Positions 45,285 to 55,944 are shown, counted from the first letter of the stretch. The stretch is DNA of 64,000 bases from Myxocyprinus asiaticus (GCF_019703515.2 NC_059385.1:35475001-35539000); one strand, 5' to 3'. The notes: a model not told the origin generated them from the sequence alone. Made by a program: numbers and translations.

Positions 45285-46122
45285 TTACTCACTCCAATGT
45301 ATTTATGAAAGAGAGTGCCTGTTTTGGACATGTAAATACTTTGCGAACATCCTTCATTTCTATTCTCAGTTTGGCCGGAAACATCAATGCAAAAGCGATC
45401 TTCTGTTGATGTAAAGTTTCTTACATTCCTTGAACCGATCGTGTTTCTCTCTTGTCAAATTCGCAAAGTCCGGGAACAAGAAAATATTGTGATTCTTCAA
45501 AGAAAGCTTTCTTTTGCTCCTCGCATGGCGCAACACGAGATCTTTATCGGATGATCTCAGAAATTTGGCCAGGATTGATCTGTCTCCATCAGCAGATCTC
45601 TGAGCCAGGACTCTGTGAACTCACTCGATTTCCAGTTTATGGCCTGTTATGTCGAACAGACTCGGGAAGAGCTCATCCAGGAATTTCACCATATCTCTGC
45701 CCTCTTCATGCTCAGGAATTCCAACTATCCGTATATTGTTCCTTCGGCTCATATTTTCAAGATATTCCAGTTATTCCAAAATGTATTCCAAGTCTGTTTT
45801 GGATGCGGGCTGATTAGCGGATAATTCCCTCTCCGGTGACTCCAGATAATCAATCAGTTTCTCAACATCCGACACTCTTGTGACCAACTCAGAGAATTTT
45901 TTCCATTGCCGTAATCGATGGATGTAATACAGCGAGATCCTCCAAGTCAGCAACAACCTTCGTCAGCATTACCGAGATGTTGGACAGTTGACGCTGAATT
46001 TCTTCTCCCGATGTGCCTTCCAAATCGAGTCCCCTGCTCTCGGCCTGTTCAGGGGTGTCAGCTTGAGCACGTAAGTGTCTTTTGATGTCTCCAGAGTCTG
46101 AGGATTTTGACTTCTTTGCCAT
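45285..46122 (-). pseudogene. LINE ORF1, copy B, broken
   Basis: Minus strand, starting MAKKSKSSDSGDIKRHLR at 46122 and reaching the shared stop at 45285-45287. The N-terminal third is clear (ISVMLTKVVADLEDLAV). A frameshift near 45895 (an extra run in ggaaaaaattctc) moves the rest to another frame, where ETDLEYILE and later RNP-binding segments are still recognisable. Full ORF1 length is kept but the frame is lost. Confidence 0.85.
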
Positions 46123-46275
46123 GTTTACCTCAAAGAGCAAATATGTAATTGGGTCTATTGAATCTCATCGGATTATAACATGAAAATGATTAAAAAATAG
46201 CAAAGTGCACAGAGCTCGTGATTCACACATCTGCTTCTCGCATGGCATCACGTGTTTCCATCATACGCTAGATTT

Positions 46276-47780
46276 AATTCTGTTTTATGGAGTTGATGTT
46301 GATAATATAGAAATTCTGCCGCAGAGCGATGACATCTCGGATCATTACCTCGTCTCTTGTATGCTGCGATCAGCTAATGTTATTCAATCTATACCATGCA
46401 CTATACCAGTTCAGGTAGAACTATTCTTTTGACCACTAAAGATAGCTTCACTAATAATCTTCCAGATCTATCTCATACACTCAGTAAACCCCAAAGCCTA
46501 GAAGAACTTGATGAAATAACAGAAAATATAAATACAGTCATCTCTAGCACTCTTGATAGTGTCACCCCCCCTTCGATTAAAGAAAATTAAAGAAAAAAGC
46601 CCTGCACCATGGTACAATGATCACACTCATATCAGAGTTACAAATGACTTGCTCTTATCATCTGATCGCGGCTGCATTTCACTTCTAGTGCTTTTAGATC
46701 TTAGTGCTGCATTCAACACGATAGATCACAACATTCTCTTGAATAGGCTAGAGAATTAAGTTGGCATTTGTGGAGTTGCATTAGCATGGTTTAGGTCCTA
46801 TTTAGCAGACCGCTACCACTTTGTCTATGTAAATGAAGAATTGTCAAACCAAACAATAGTAAAGTATGGAGTGCCACAGGGATCAGTTTTAGGACCTCTG
46901 CTTTTCTCCTTGTATATGCTTCCCCTGGGAGATATTATCAGGAATCGTGGAATAGGTTTCCACTGTTATGCAGACGATACCCAACTTTATATTTCTTCAA
47001 AACCTGATGAGATTTCACAATTCTCCAAATTAGCAGAGTGTATCAATGAAATAAAAGATTGGATGGCCAGAAATGTCCTTCTACTCAATTCTGACAAAAC
47101 AGTGGTACTAATTATTGGACCAAAAACCTCTAAAAAATAAGCTGCTAAAATATATTTTGACTCTCGATGGATGTACTGTTACATCATCTTCAACAGCGAA
47201 GAACTTAGGTGTTATATTTGATACCAATCTGTCCTTTGAAAATGAAATTACCAATGTTTGTAGAACAGTATTCTTCCCCCTAAGAAATATTGCTAAATTA
47301 CGACACATGCTCTCTGTTGCTGATGCTGAAAAACAAATTCATACGTTCATGACCTCAAGACTAGATTATTGTAATGCATTACTGGGAGGATGTCCAGCAA
47401 GATCAATAAATAAACTTCAATTGGTTCAAAATGCAGCAGCCAGAGTGCTGACGAGAACCAAGAAATATGATCATATTAGCCCCATTTTATCATCGTTACA
47501 TTGGCTACCTGTTAAATTTTATATTAATTTTAAAATTCCTTTAACTATGTACAAAGCTTTGAGTGGTCTAGCTCCGCAGTACTTAAGTGACCTTCTACCA
47601 CTCTATAGTCCAACATGCTCATTACGATCGCCAAATTCTGGCATGTTAATAGTTCCTAGAATATCAAAATCCACAAAATGAGGTAGATCCTTTTCATATG
47701 TGGCTCCTAATCTATGGAATATTCTCCCTAACACTGTTCGAGATGCAGACACACTCACTCAGTTTAAGTCTAGACTAAAG
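46276..47780 (+). pseudogene. L2-type LINE ORF2, end of endonuclease and reverse transcriptase
   Basis: Resumes the endonuclease (LDLILFYGVDVDNIEI, then SDDISDHYLVSC with the catalytic SDH near 46340). APWYNDHT near 46595 normally precedes a long linker, but here it runs at once into [17 protein letters not shown], so about 1 kb is deleted near 46632. Reverse-transcriptase blocks follow: [45 protein letters not shown] near 46960. The C-terminal part is LGVIFDTNLSF, SRLDYCNALLGG, QLVQNAAARVLT, ISPILSSLHWLPV, LWNILPNTVRDADTLTQF. Frames break near 46760, 47140 and 47680. It ends at 47787, where copy D begins. Confidence 0.9.
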
Positions 47781-47787
47781 ACTCAAA

Positions 47788-49258
47788 ACTCCTGGATCTT
47801 AACACACCCCCAAAAGACGTGGGTAGTGTTTCCAACTTCTGATTGGCATCGCCAGCAGATGGGTGTGTCTTTAAGACCAAGCCTATATAATCTAGAGGGG
47901 GTCCAATAAAATCTATGTAAAATCTTAAATTGCATAAGGCAAACCCTTGCATCTCTAGATACAGACTTGACATTTTTCAGAATCTTAGTCCACACTCCAT
48001 CCTCCAATACCAAATTCAAATATTTTTCCCATACTCTCGAGAGAAGTCAAGGCTCCATCCCCCAGACTCCGAATTAGCAGGGAGTAATACACTGATGCTT
48101 CATGACCTTTTCCAAAAGAGCAATCACCTCTCCCAAAGCACCTGCCGCTTTAGGGGTGTGTGTGCTACTCCCAAAAACAGTACAGAGCATGTGGCGCAGC
48201 TGTAAATACTTATAGAACTTAGATCTGGGAATCCCAAAATGATGAACCAAATTCTCAAAAGATCTCAACACTCCACTCTAATACAGGTCGCCGAGTGTAG
48301 TAACCACCCTCACAATCCACTCTGACCAGCAGAAAGGGGACTTGTTGATACATAATTTGGGGTTCAGCCATATGCTTGAGGCAACATTTAATTAAATGTC
48401 CGAATTAAATACTCTGGCCACTCTTGTCCAAATCACGTGCAAATGTGAAATAAGGGGATGTGATTTAACTTCTCCGGTTACTTTGATAGAAAGGCTTTGC
48501 AGTGGCAAAATAGGAGCAAGGACTTCCTGTTCAATCGAAAACCAGGGAGGGGCTCTTTCAGGTGGAAGCGACCAATGAGCCAAATGCCTGAGGCCAAACG
48601 CATAATAATAAAACAAAATCTTGGGTAGTCCTAGCCCACCTTTGTCTATCGGCCTATGTAACTTATTAAAATGTAATCTGGGACGTTTACCATTCCAAAT
48701 GAAGGACTTCGCTATGCTATCAAATTGCTTGAAATAAGAGAGGGGGACATCTACAGGGAGAGACCGTAGCAGGTAGTTAAATTTTGGAATACAATTCATT
48801 TTAATAACATTAACCTTCCCAATCATAGATAAATGTAATGAAGCCCACCTGCCCATATCACTCGAAAACCTTTTTATTAAAGGGTCAAAATTAACACTAA
48901 CTAAATCAGACAAATTTGCTGGGAATAAAATCCCCAAATACTTAATGCCCTGTTTGGGCCACTGGAAGGCACCCGGCTGGAAAGCTGTTACTGGACAGTA
49001 GGCTGTCAGAGGCAAAGCTTCGGATTTAGACCAACTGACTTTGTATCCTGAGAACTTGGAAAAGGAATTAATAATTCTGTGGAGGCAAGGCATAGATCTA
49101 GTAGGTTCAGAGACAAATAATAAAATATCATCTGTGTAAAGCAAAAGTATATGCGCCACACCTCCCGCAACCACCCCTGGAAAATCATCCTCCTTTGTTA
49201 TCGTGGCTGCTAATGGTTCCAGGGCAAGACAGAACAATAAAGGGGAAAGAGGGCAACC
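47788..49258 (-). pseudogene. LINE ORF2 fragment, copy D
   Basis: Minus strand: [18 protein letters not shown] near 49230, then [15 protein letters not shown] near 49140, a tyrosine-threonine-aspartate-aspartate instead of YADD, then [33 protein letters not shown] and WNGKRPRLHFNKLHRP. Open for 281 codons (48392-49237) before a stop. It then continues in other frames (FGIPRSKFYKYLQLRH near 48220; CWRCQSEVGNTTHVF near 47850). The knuckle C-x2-C is retained. The change in the catalytic box suggests it was already inactive. Confidence 0.88.
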
Positions 49259-49312
49259 CTGAGACGTGTGAGCTCGTCACTCACACGTCTGCCTCTTGCA
49301 TGGCATCATGTG
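47788..49312 (-). mobile_element. L1-like LINE copy D, heavily deleted
   Basis: Minus-strand fragment holding the reverse-transcriptase-to-knuckle part of ORF2 (49260 down to 47788), joined at 49261 to about 50 bp of the family's 5' leader (inverse of catgcaagaggcagacgtgtg). So it lost more than 3 kb internally but kept its 5' end. Its 3' tail is missing; it meets the broken L2-type LINE at 47787. Confidence 0.85.
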
Positions 49313-50635
49313 ACCCCCAATTAAATTTCTTTTTAACCTCTTTACATACAGTATATACAGTTCATCTACTCTAGAATATATCAATGTGCTGTTATCCATG
49401 TTATAACCATGTGAATAATTATAACCATGTCAGTGTATCCTATGTGTATCCTTATTATGTCATTTCATCTCACAGACCCACCATATATGATATCTATGAG
49501 TTTGAAGTTGCATGACCAGACTGTCAATGTCAGACAATCTTTGATAGCTGGCATTGTTTTCTGATTATAAATTCATAACTGAAATTTGATATAGTCAGAA
49601 GGGGAAATTAAAAGGTATGTGAATTAATTCAGCATGAGTGAGCTGGCTATACCCTCCTGCCAAGATAACTTCTGATTAGCTGTAGCCCTTTTGAGAGCAT
49701 GGCCTGCCAAAAGTTTAAAACTCTCTGTAGACGAACAAACCATTGAGTCTAACTTGTAGCAAGAACCTGATTGTGAAGACGAGTCTTATTCGGAAGAAGA
49801 GTCTACTTTGAAATTTGAAGCAGGAGTCCAGTCCAGTTAAAGCCGAAGTCTCATTTAAACCTACATTTACGAGTGTCCATTTTTATCATCTAGTCTTTGT
49901 TTTTTGCAAAGTCTTACACCTGTTAATGTCTTCTTCGAAGAGAACCGCTTCCGGCAACTGAAACACTCTGCTACAACCTGTGTAGAACTACGAGACTCCA
50001 CCTGGCTGATTCATCTGCTGATTTTCCATCTCCAACTGGCTTCTCCAAACCATACGTCACCATTGAATAGACTCCCAGGCCGCTGACGCATCGAAAGAAA
50101 ACTTCCATCCAAGGACCATGTAAGCAGTGCCACAACCTCTCTATATTCTTGCTGAGCTGGTGCTTAAGTAAGATTTCATAACCCCAATTTGACCGAACAC
50201 ACTGGTGAAATAGGTAGATTGGTGGTTTGTTGAGTCAGGGTCTGTCAAAAGTCATCCCTTGCCATAAACTTAATATAGTTTATTCCACAGTTTATTTTCT
50301 TTACCTGTTAATTTGTGTATTTGTGTGTGTGTTAGATTAGCTTGTGTAGTAGGTTTAGAATAGTTTAATAAAGTCTTGTTTGTATTCAAAGAGAAGTGTC
50401 TTGTACTTTATGCTCATAAGTTAATGTCTTAAACAGTCTGATCCTGTTGCTGGCTTATAAATAGTGTTTCCACTAAATTGAGTATATTATTTAGTTGGCA
50501 ATTAATTAATATTAATTCCAGGATTGATAAAGATGCTAATTTCAACGTATCGGTGGACGAATAAGTTGATTGGGTGTTAAATGTTAATTCTGTTAGATTC
50601 CCTAAAGATGTGATCAACCTTGTTGATATGAAATC
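49313..50635. other. unassigned DNA, possible LTR-like piece
   Basis: No coding signal. Around 50340-50420 an LTR-like arrangement is suggested by gtgtgtgttagattagcttg, then aataaagtcttg and gaagtgtcttgtactttat, as in the R/U5 part of a retroelement LTR. No matching partner LTR or bounded ends are seen. This is a weak impression only. Confidence 0.25.
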
Positions 50636-51194
50636 ATTCTTGTGTAGCTTTGGCTGTATGTTTGGGATCATTGTCTTGCTGGAAAACAAATCTTCTCCCA
50701 AGTCTCAGTTCTCTTGCAGACTGCATCAGGTTTTCCTCCAGGATTACTTGGTATTTTGCAGCATTTATTTTACCCTCTACCTTTACAAGCCATCCAGGGC
50801 CTGATGCAGAGAAGCATCTCCACAGCATGATGCTACTGCCACCATACTTCATGGTGGGGATGGTGTATTTTTTATTATGTGTGGTGCTTGGTTTGCGCCA
50901 AACATAGTGTCTGGTTTGATGTCCAAAAAGCTCATTTTGTTCACATCAGACCATAGAATCTTCTTCCAGTTAAATTCAGTGTCTCCCACATGCCTTCTGG
51001 AAAACTCTAGCTGAGATTTCATATGGGATTTTATTTTTTTTCCCCCAATAGTGGCTCTTTGCCCCTTTCCTATAAAGATGTGACTGTTGAAGAACATGGG
51101 CAACAGTTGCTGTATACACAGTCTCTCCAATCTCAGCCACTGAAGCTTGTAAGTCCTTCAGAGGAGTCATTGGTCTCTTGGTGGCCTCCCCCAC
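50636..51194 (-). pseudogene. Tc1-like transposase fragment (transposon 3)
   Basis: Minus-strand pieces in two frames. LQASVAEIGETVYTATVAHVL (from about 51180) belongs to the second DNA-binding part. FNWKKILWSDVNKMSFL near 50950 is the first catalytic block, with WSDVNK where WSDETK is usual. KYGGSSIMLWRCFSASGPGWL and FVFQQDNDPKHTAKAT near 50650 carry the second aspartate. The third block and C-terminus are cut off at the left boundary. Frameshift near 50850. Confidence 0.85.
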
Positions 51195-51478
51195 TAGTCC
51201 CCTTATTGCACAGTCACTCAGTTTTTGAAAACGGCTTGCTCTAAGAAGATTTACTGCTGTGACTTCACAGGGATTTTAATGAAATTTGATTGTATCCATC
51301 CCCTAATTTGTATTTATCAATAACATTTTTGTGGATTTGCTTGGAGGGATCTTTTGTCTTCTTGGTGTTGTTTTTCTCCAAGATACTGACTCACCAGTAA
51401 GTGGACCTTCCAGAGACAGGTGTATTTATACTAAAATCACTTGAAACACATTGACTGTGCACAGGTGATTTCCAATTA

Positions 51479-52948
51479 CACTGTGTGCCCAATTATTAGG
51501 CAAATTGTAAAATGTAATTTTATTGTTGAACAAACGCAATGCTCTCAGTCAATCCAAAATGTTATTGAACCTCAAACCTGAATGTTTAACAAGTAAAAAG
51601 TTAGTTTTGTCTTTCTCAGAGGAATATATAAGTGTGCACAATTATTAGGCAACTATTAGTGTGCACAATTATAAATTACAAAAATAATTTCTCCAAATTC
51701 AATTGTTTATTCTCCATTTTTAGAGTAGGTGCAACAAATAAGTAACACAAAATGACAATTAAATTGAAAATTTTGGCTTTTAAAAAATATTCAGTGACCA
51801 ATATAGCCACCCTTCTTTTCAATAACTGCCATGAGCCTTCCATCCATGGAGTCTGTCAGTTTCTTGATCTGTTTACGATCAACTTTCACTGAAGCAGCAA
51901 CCACAGCCTCCCAAATGCTGTTCAAAGAGGTGTGTTGTCTTCCCTCACTGTAAATCTCACGTTTGAGGACCTTGCTGGCTAGCCAAGCAGTGGAGTACTT
52001 GGATGCATGTGATGGAGCATTGTCTTGCATAAAGATCATGGCCTTCTTGAATGCTGAGGACTTCTTCCTGTACCAATACTTGAAGAAAGTACTTTCCAGA
52101 AACTGGCAGTAGGTTTGAGAGTTAAGTTTCAGTCCATCTTCAACTTGAAAAGGTCCAACTACCTCATCCTTAATGATAGCAGCCCATACCATACCCCTCC
52201 TCCACCTTGCTGGCACTTGACTCGAAGTGGTGCCCTGTGTCCATTAGTAATCCAGCCACGGGCCCATCCATCTGGTCCATCAAGAGTCACTCTCATTTCA
52301 TTTGTCCATAAAACCTTTGAAAAATCTATCTTCATGTATTTCTTTGCCCAATCTTGATGCTTCAACTTGTGAATATATTCAGTGGTGGTCATGTTTCAGC
52401 CTTCTTGACCTTGGCCATGTCTCTGAGCACTTGGCACCTTGTACTTCTGGACACACCAGATAGGTTGCAGTTCTGGAATATGGTAGCATTGGAAGATAAT
52501 GTGTTCCTGGTAGCTTCACGTTTAATTCTTCTCAAGTCTTTTGCAGTTAATTTGCACCTTTTCTTCTCCATGTGTTTTTTGCACCCCAGTTGACTATTCG
52601 CAACAAAATGTTTGATTGTCCGGTGGTCATGCCTCAATAGTTTCGCTATTTCAAAAGTGTTGCATCCGTCTGAAAGGCATTTTACAATATTTGACTTTTC
52701 AGTGTCAGTTAAATCTCTTTTTTGGCCCATTTTACCTGAGGTAATGAAGCTGCCTAATAATTATGCACACCTTGATATAAGGTGTTAGTCACTTTCGCCA
52801 CACCCTCCCTTATTACACGAATACATACCACCTGAAAATGGTTGAATCCAATAAGCATTCAAGTTTATATGGTTTGGAGTTGGAAAATGTGCATGGAAAT
52901 AATGATAAGATCAGAATACTCACTTGCCTAATAATTGGGCACGCAGTG
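51479..52948 (-). mobile_element. Tc1-like transposon 4, inside transposon 3
   Basis: Ends cactgtgtgcccaattatta (51479) and taataattgggcacgcagtg (ending 52948) are inverted, with TA at 51477-51478 and 52949-52950. Length is 1470 bp. It sits in the 5' non-coding part of transposon 3. Confidence 0.95.
51791..52730 (-). pseudogene. Tc1-like transposase, inactivated by two active-site lesions
   Basis: Starts MGQKRDLTDTEKSNIVKCL at 52730 with an N-terminal helix-turn-helix (TFEIAKLLRHDHRTIKHF), open to 52389. It continues KHQDWAKKYMKIDFSKVLWT near 52350, GWARGWITNGHRAPL, VWAAIIKDEVVGPF and IFMQDNAPSHASKY with the second aspartate. The first catalytic position reads WTNEMR where the family has WTDEM. 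The third block is removed: LASK is followed at once by VLKREIYSEGRQ, an in-frame loss of roughly two dozen codons. It ends VIEKKGGYIGH near 51791. Frames shift near 52390 and 52200. Family comparison is from memory. Confidence 0.9.
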
Positions 52949-53232
52949 TAATTAATTCAGCGAATTCTAAAACCATTTTGTTGCACAGTGATGATTTAGG
53001 TGAGGTGCATTAAAGGGGGGTGAATACTTATGCAATCAATTATTTTGTGTTTAATATTTGATACAAATTTAGACTAATTGGTAGAAATGTGTTTTGATTT
53101 TGATATTAAAGTGTATTTTTCTGTTGATCAGTGTCAAAAAAGCCAAATGAAGATCACTATGATTCAATATTTAAAAAATAAAAATAAAATAAAAGCATCC
53201 AATGTGGGTGAATACTTTTTATAGGCACTGTA

Positions 53233-53872
53233 TTTTAATTTTTTAATACACCTGGGTGACTAGGAACATGACGTTTTTCAGCCATTACTTCCTGTTTCAC
53301 AGGGGTGTACATATGAGGTAACGCACAAGCCAAATTCCCAAAATTAGTCATCCATCACAATGGGTAAGACCAAAGGATATAGTTATAATGTGTGGCAAAA
53401 TGTTGTTGAGCTTCACAAAATGGGAAATAGCTAAAGCATTGAAAAAAAAAGGAGATCAGCTGGAGATGTTACGAATCAGCCTGGAAGAGGATGTGTGTCT
53501 ATATTGTCTCCATGCATGGTGAAGAGGATGGTTTGATTGGCCAAGGATCACAGCTGGAGAACTGCAGAAATTTGTTGGGTCTTGGGGTCAGAAAGTCTCC
53601 AAAATTACAAACAGACATCACCACAACCATAAGTTGTTTGGGAGGGTTTCAAGAAAAAAGCCTCTGCTCTCAACCAACAACAAACTCAAGCATCTTCAGT
53701 TTGCTAGACACTTCTGGAACAAATGGGACCGGGTTCTACAGTATGGTCAGATGAAACAAAAATAGAGCCTTTTGGCAGCAAACACCAGAGATGAGTTTGG
53801 CACACACAAACAGGTAGCCATATGGAAAAGTACCCCATGCCCACCCTTACAAAAAATAATTGCAGTTTTTTA
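53233..53872 (+). mobile_element. Tc1-like transposon 5, N-terminal remnant
   Basis: Plus strand, adjoining transposon 3 at its TA. It holds a decayed transposase start near 53358 (atgggtaagaccaaagg), VVELHKMGNS, then [18 protein letters not shown] words near 53565 in shifting frames, [16 protein letters not shown] words near 53660, and the first catalytic block [13 protein letters not shown] near 53738. After about 53850 it gives way to the minisatellite. The second half is missing. Confidence 0.75.
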
Positions 53873-53873
53873 A

Positions 53874-54740
53874 CTGCAGAACAAGTGTGGTAAATTGGAC
53901 ACAGTATTACTGCAGTATTGGAAACTGCAGGAATACTGTGTCCAAATTACCACACTTGTACTGCAGTACTGGAAACTGTAGGAGTACTGTGTCCAAATTA
54001 CCAAACTTTTACTTCAGTACTGAAAACTGCAGGAATACTGCATCCAAATTACCATACTTGTATTGCAGGACTGAAAACTGCAGGAATACTGCATCCAAAT
54101 TACCACACATTTACTGCAGTACCGGAAACTGTAGGAGTACTGTGTCCAAATTACCAAACTTTTACTTCAGTACTGAAAACTGCAGGAATACTGCATCCAA
54201 ATTACCATACTTGTATTGCAGGACTGAAAACTGCAGGAATACTGCATCCAAATTACCACACATTTACTGCAGTACCGGAAACTGCAGGAATACTGCATCC
54301 AAATTACCTCATTTGTACTGCAGTACTAAAAACTACAGGAATACTGAGTCCAAATTACCACACTTGTACTGCAGTACAAAAAAACTGCAGGAATACTGCG
54401 TCCAAATGACCACACTTGTACTGCAGTACTGGAAACTGCAGGAATACAGTATCCAAAGTGCCACACTTTTACTGCTGTACTAAAAACTGCAGGAATACTG
54501 CATCCAAATTACCACAATTTTACTTCAGTACTGAAATCTGTAGGAATACTGCATCCAAATTACCACATTTGTACTGCAGTACTAAAAACTACAGGAATAC
54601 TGCGTCCAAATGACCACACTTGTACTGCAGTACAAAAAAACTGCAGGAATACTGCGTCCAAATGACCACACTTGTACTGCAGTATTGGAAATTGCAGGAA
54701 TACTGTGTCCAAAATACCACACTTGTACTACAGTTCTACT
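53874..54740. repeat. 51-bp minisatellite (about 17 units) with 153-bp higher-order repeat
   Basis: The unit, about 51 bp, reads like ctgcaggaatactgtgtcc + aaattaccacacttgta + ctgcagtactggaaa. Because 51 is a multiple of three, the array stays open for long stretches: 207 codons in one frame (53860-54483) and 163 in another (53918-54409), giving a 17-residue periodic, cysteine-rich mock protein. Units 53971-54123 and 54124-54276 form a 153-bp block repeated almost exactly. The first unit (53874-53915) is inverted relative to the rest. Runs of seven A near 54378 and 54640 shift the phase. Non-coding repeat. Confidence 0.95.
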
Positions 54741-54839
54741 GTTGTTCTCTAGAACTACACACTGTACAACACTTAATACATTTGCTGTACTTCCGTAAAT
54801 TCTTAAAAACTTGACCAATGACTACAAACACAATGTGGG

Positions 54840-55110
54840 CAGGGGTGCAAATAATTGAGTAAAAATACTTAAGTATAATACTTAAGTATTATTTTTGGGG
54901 ATTTGTACTTTTCTCCAGTGTAATTTAAATTGAACACTTGTACTTTTACTTTATTACATTTCCAAATACAAAATAATACTTTTTACTCCTTACAATTTTA
55001 TTTAAACTTCAAAAGTACTTAATACATTTTTGCAGATAATTTTCTTTCGTGTTACTGGACTGAAGCCGCCTTTTTACTGCATCCGACAAATGACAGATGA
55101 CAGACCAGAG
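54840..55110. mobile_element. Tol2-like hAT terminus
   Basis: Starts caggggtgcaaataattgag. The following words acttaagtattatttttggg, gatttgtactttt, ttacatttccaaatac and ctttttactccttacaattt correspond closely to the end of the Tol2 transposon of medaka as I remember it. Only one end is present; aatgtggg (54832-54839) would be its target octamer, with no second copy seen. Non-autonomous or truncated. Confidence 0.75.
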
Positions 55111-55944
55111 GTCAGTCATTTCAAATGGATTGTCGCACGGTGGCTGTGTGGAGTTCCGACCATCTGCAGAGGCTGAATTTTGGATCTAATTTGAGCTTTG
55201 GATACATTGAAATATTTGTGTGACTAGACCATATGTGACTGTACATATCTGAGTAAATATTAATCATGAATTTTATTGAATTCATCCATCTGCTCAACAG
55301 CAAGGTTTGGTAACAAACCTCAGAAAACAATTCACAAAAGCAACAACAATACTAACTTCCTTAAAAGCTTCATTTGAATTTTTATATTTTTTTATTTTTC
55401 TCTATGTCTCAAGGGGCTGGGTGTTCTGACATCGCAATTCGTGAGTGTCTTCTGACATGCAACAAACACTGTGTGACTGTTGCAACATTACAGGTTTTAT
55501 GGCAGTTCCGAATTGAAATGTCCACTGTGTGGTGCTAAAAGTGAGTGAAATGTTCTCCAGAATGGATGAGGTTTTTAAGGTTAAATTTCTATTGAGATTT
55601 AAATCAACAAAACCTACCTACCTCCCTACCCTAAAACTTGAATCTAAACCTAACCGATAGTATAAGAAAAAGCAAATGTGAGATGAAAAACACAATTGCG
55701 TCATTTCATAGTGCTTCCATGACACAATAAAGATGTTTCTGTTCATTTTTTCCCCATACAAATGTAAACTGACTCTGCTATTCACCCAGGGTCTTTAGCC
55801 GCTGCCTCAAGCCTCGCTCTCCCCGGCTTCGATCACCGTCAGTGAAGCCTAGAGCACATCTGCTTCCAATGCAAATTGAAAGAAAAGCAATGGGAAAAAA
55901 ATCGCATTGGGAGCGCGAGTGCTCCGGGGTCTAACTCACGGTGA
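55111..55944. other. unassigned DNA with an interspersed-repeat stretch
   Basis: 55530-55740 (gttctccagaatggatgagg, aaggttaaatttctattgag, aaaacctacctacctccc, atctaaacctaaccgatag) reads like a common cyprinid interspersed repeat, identified from memory and not duplicated in the window apart from the aaacctaac word shared with 7455 and 29050. The remainder has no signal. Confidence 0.45.

Larger units (their letters stand above)
32832..46259 (-). mobile_element. L1-like LINE copy B, near full length, three nested insertions
   Basis: A minus-strand element whose A-tail is the T-run at 32832 and whose 5' leader ends at 46259. It is flanked by a perfect 16-bp target duplication atcatacgctagattt (32816-32831, 46260-46275) in the L2-type LINE. 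Its own pieces are 32832-36071, 41837-42113, 43668-44165 and 44633-46259. Between them sit copy C, a Tc1-like transposon and a LINE 3' fragment. About 320 bp of ORF2 expected between 36071 and 41837 is missing. Strand, 5' leader, ORF1 and ORF2 order match copy C. Confidence 0.9.
30750..47787 (+). mobile_element. L2-type LINE, split by L1-like copy B
   Basis: A plus-strand non-LTR retrotransposon in two pieces (about 30750-32831 and 46276-47787). It has an esterase-type ORF1 and an ORF2 with endonuclease and reverse transcriptase. The pieces join exactly when copy B is removed: the word atcatacgctagattt stands at both 32816-32831 and 46260-46275, and the endonuclease frame resumes as LDLILFYGVDV. 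The 3' end is lost where copy D begins. The SGNH-esterase ORF1 and the [18 protein letters not shown] wording place it in the L2/CR1 group. Confidence 0.85.
50636..53230 (-). mobile_element. Tc1-like transposon 3, left-truncated, split by transposon 4
   Basis: The right terminus gggtgaatactttttatagg followed by cactg stops at 53230 next to TA, matching the end of a common fish Tc1-like family. Sequence 52951-53230 plus 50636-51478 is one element once 51479-52948 is removed. The left inverted end and the last part of the transposase are missing beyond 50636. Confidence 0.85.

Noticed and set aside
53860..54483. A 207-codon open frame with a cysteine-rich 17-residue repeat
   Set aside because: It is a by-product of the 51-bp minisatellite. 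A second frame is equally open, the periodicity equals the DNA unit, and there is no start context or non-repeat domain.
53874..54740. CRISPR-like array
   Set aside because: There are no unique spacers between repeats, the units are contiguous and diverged, and the DNA is vertebrate.
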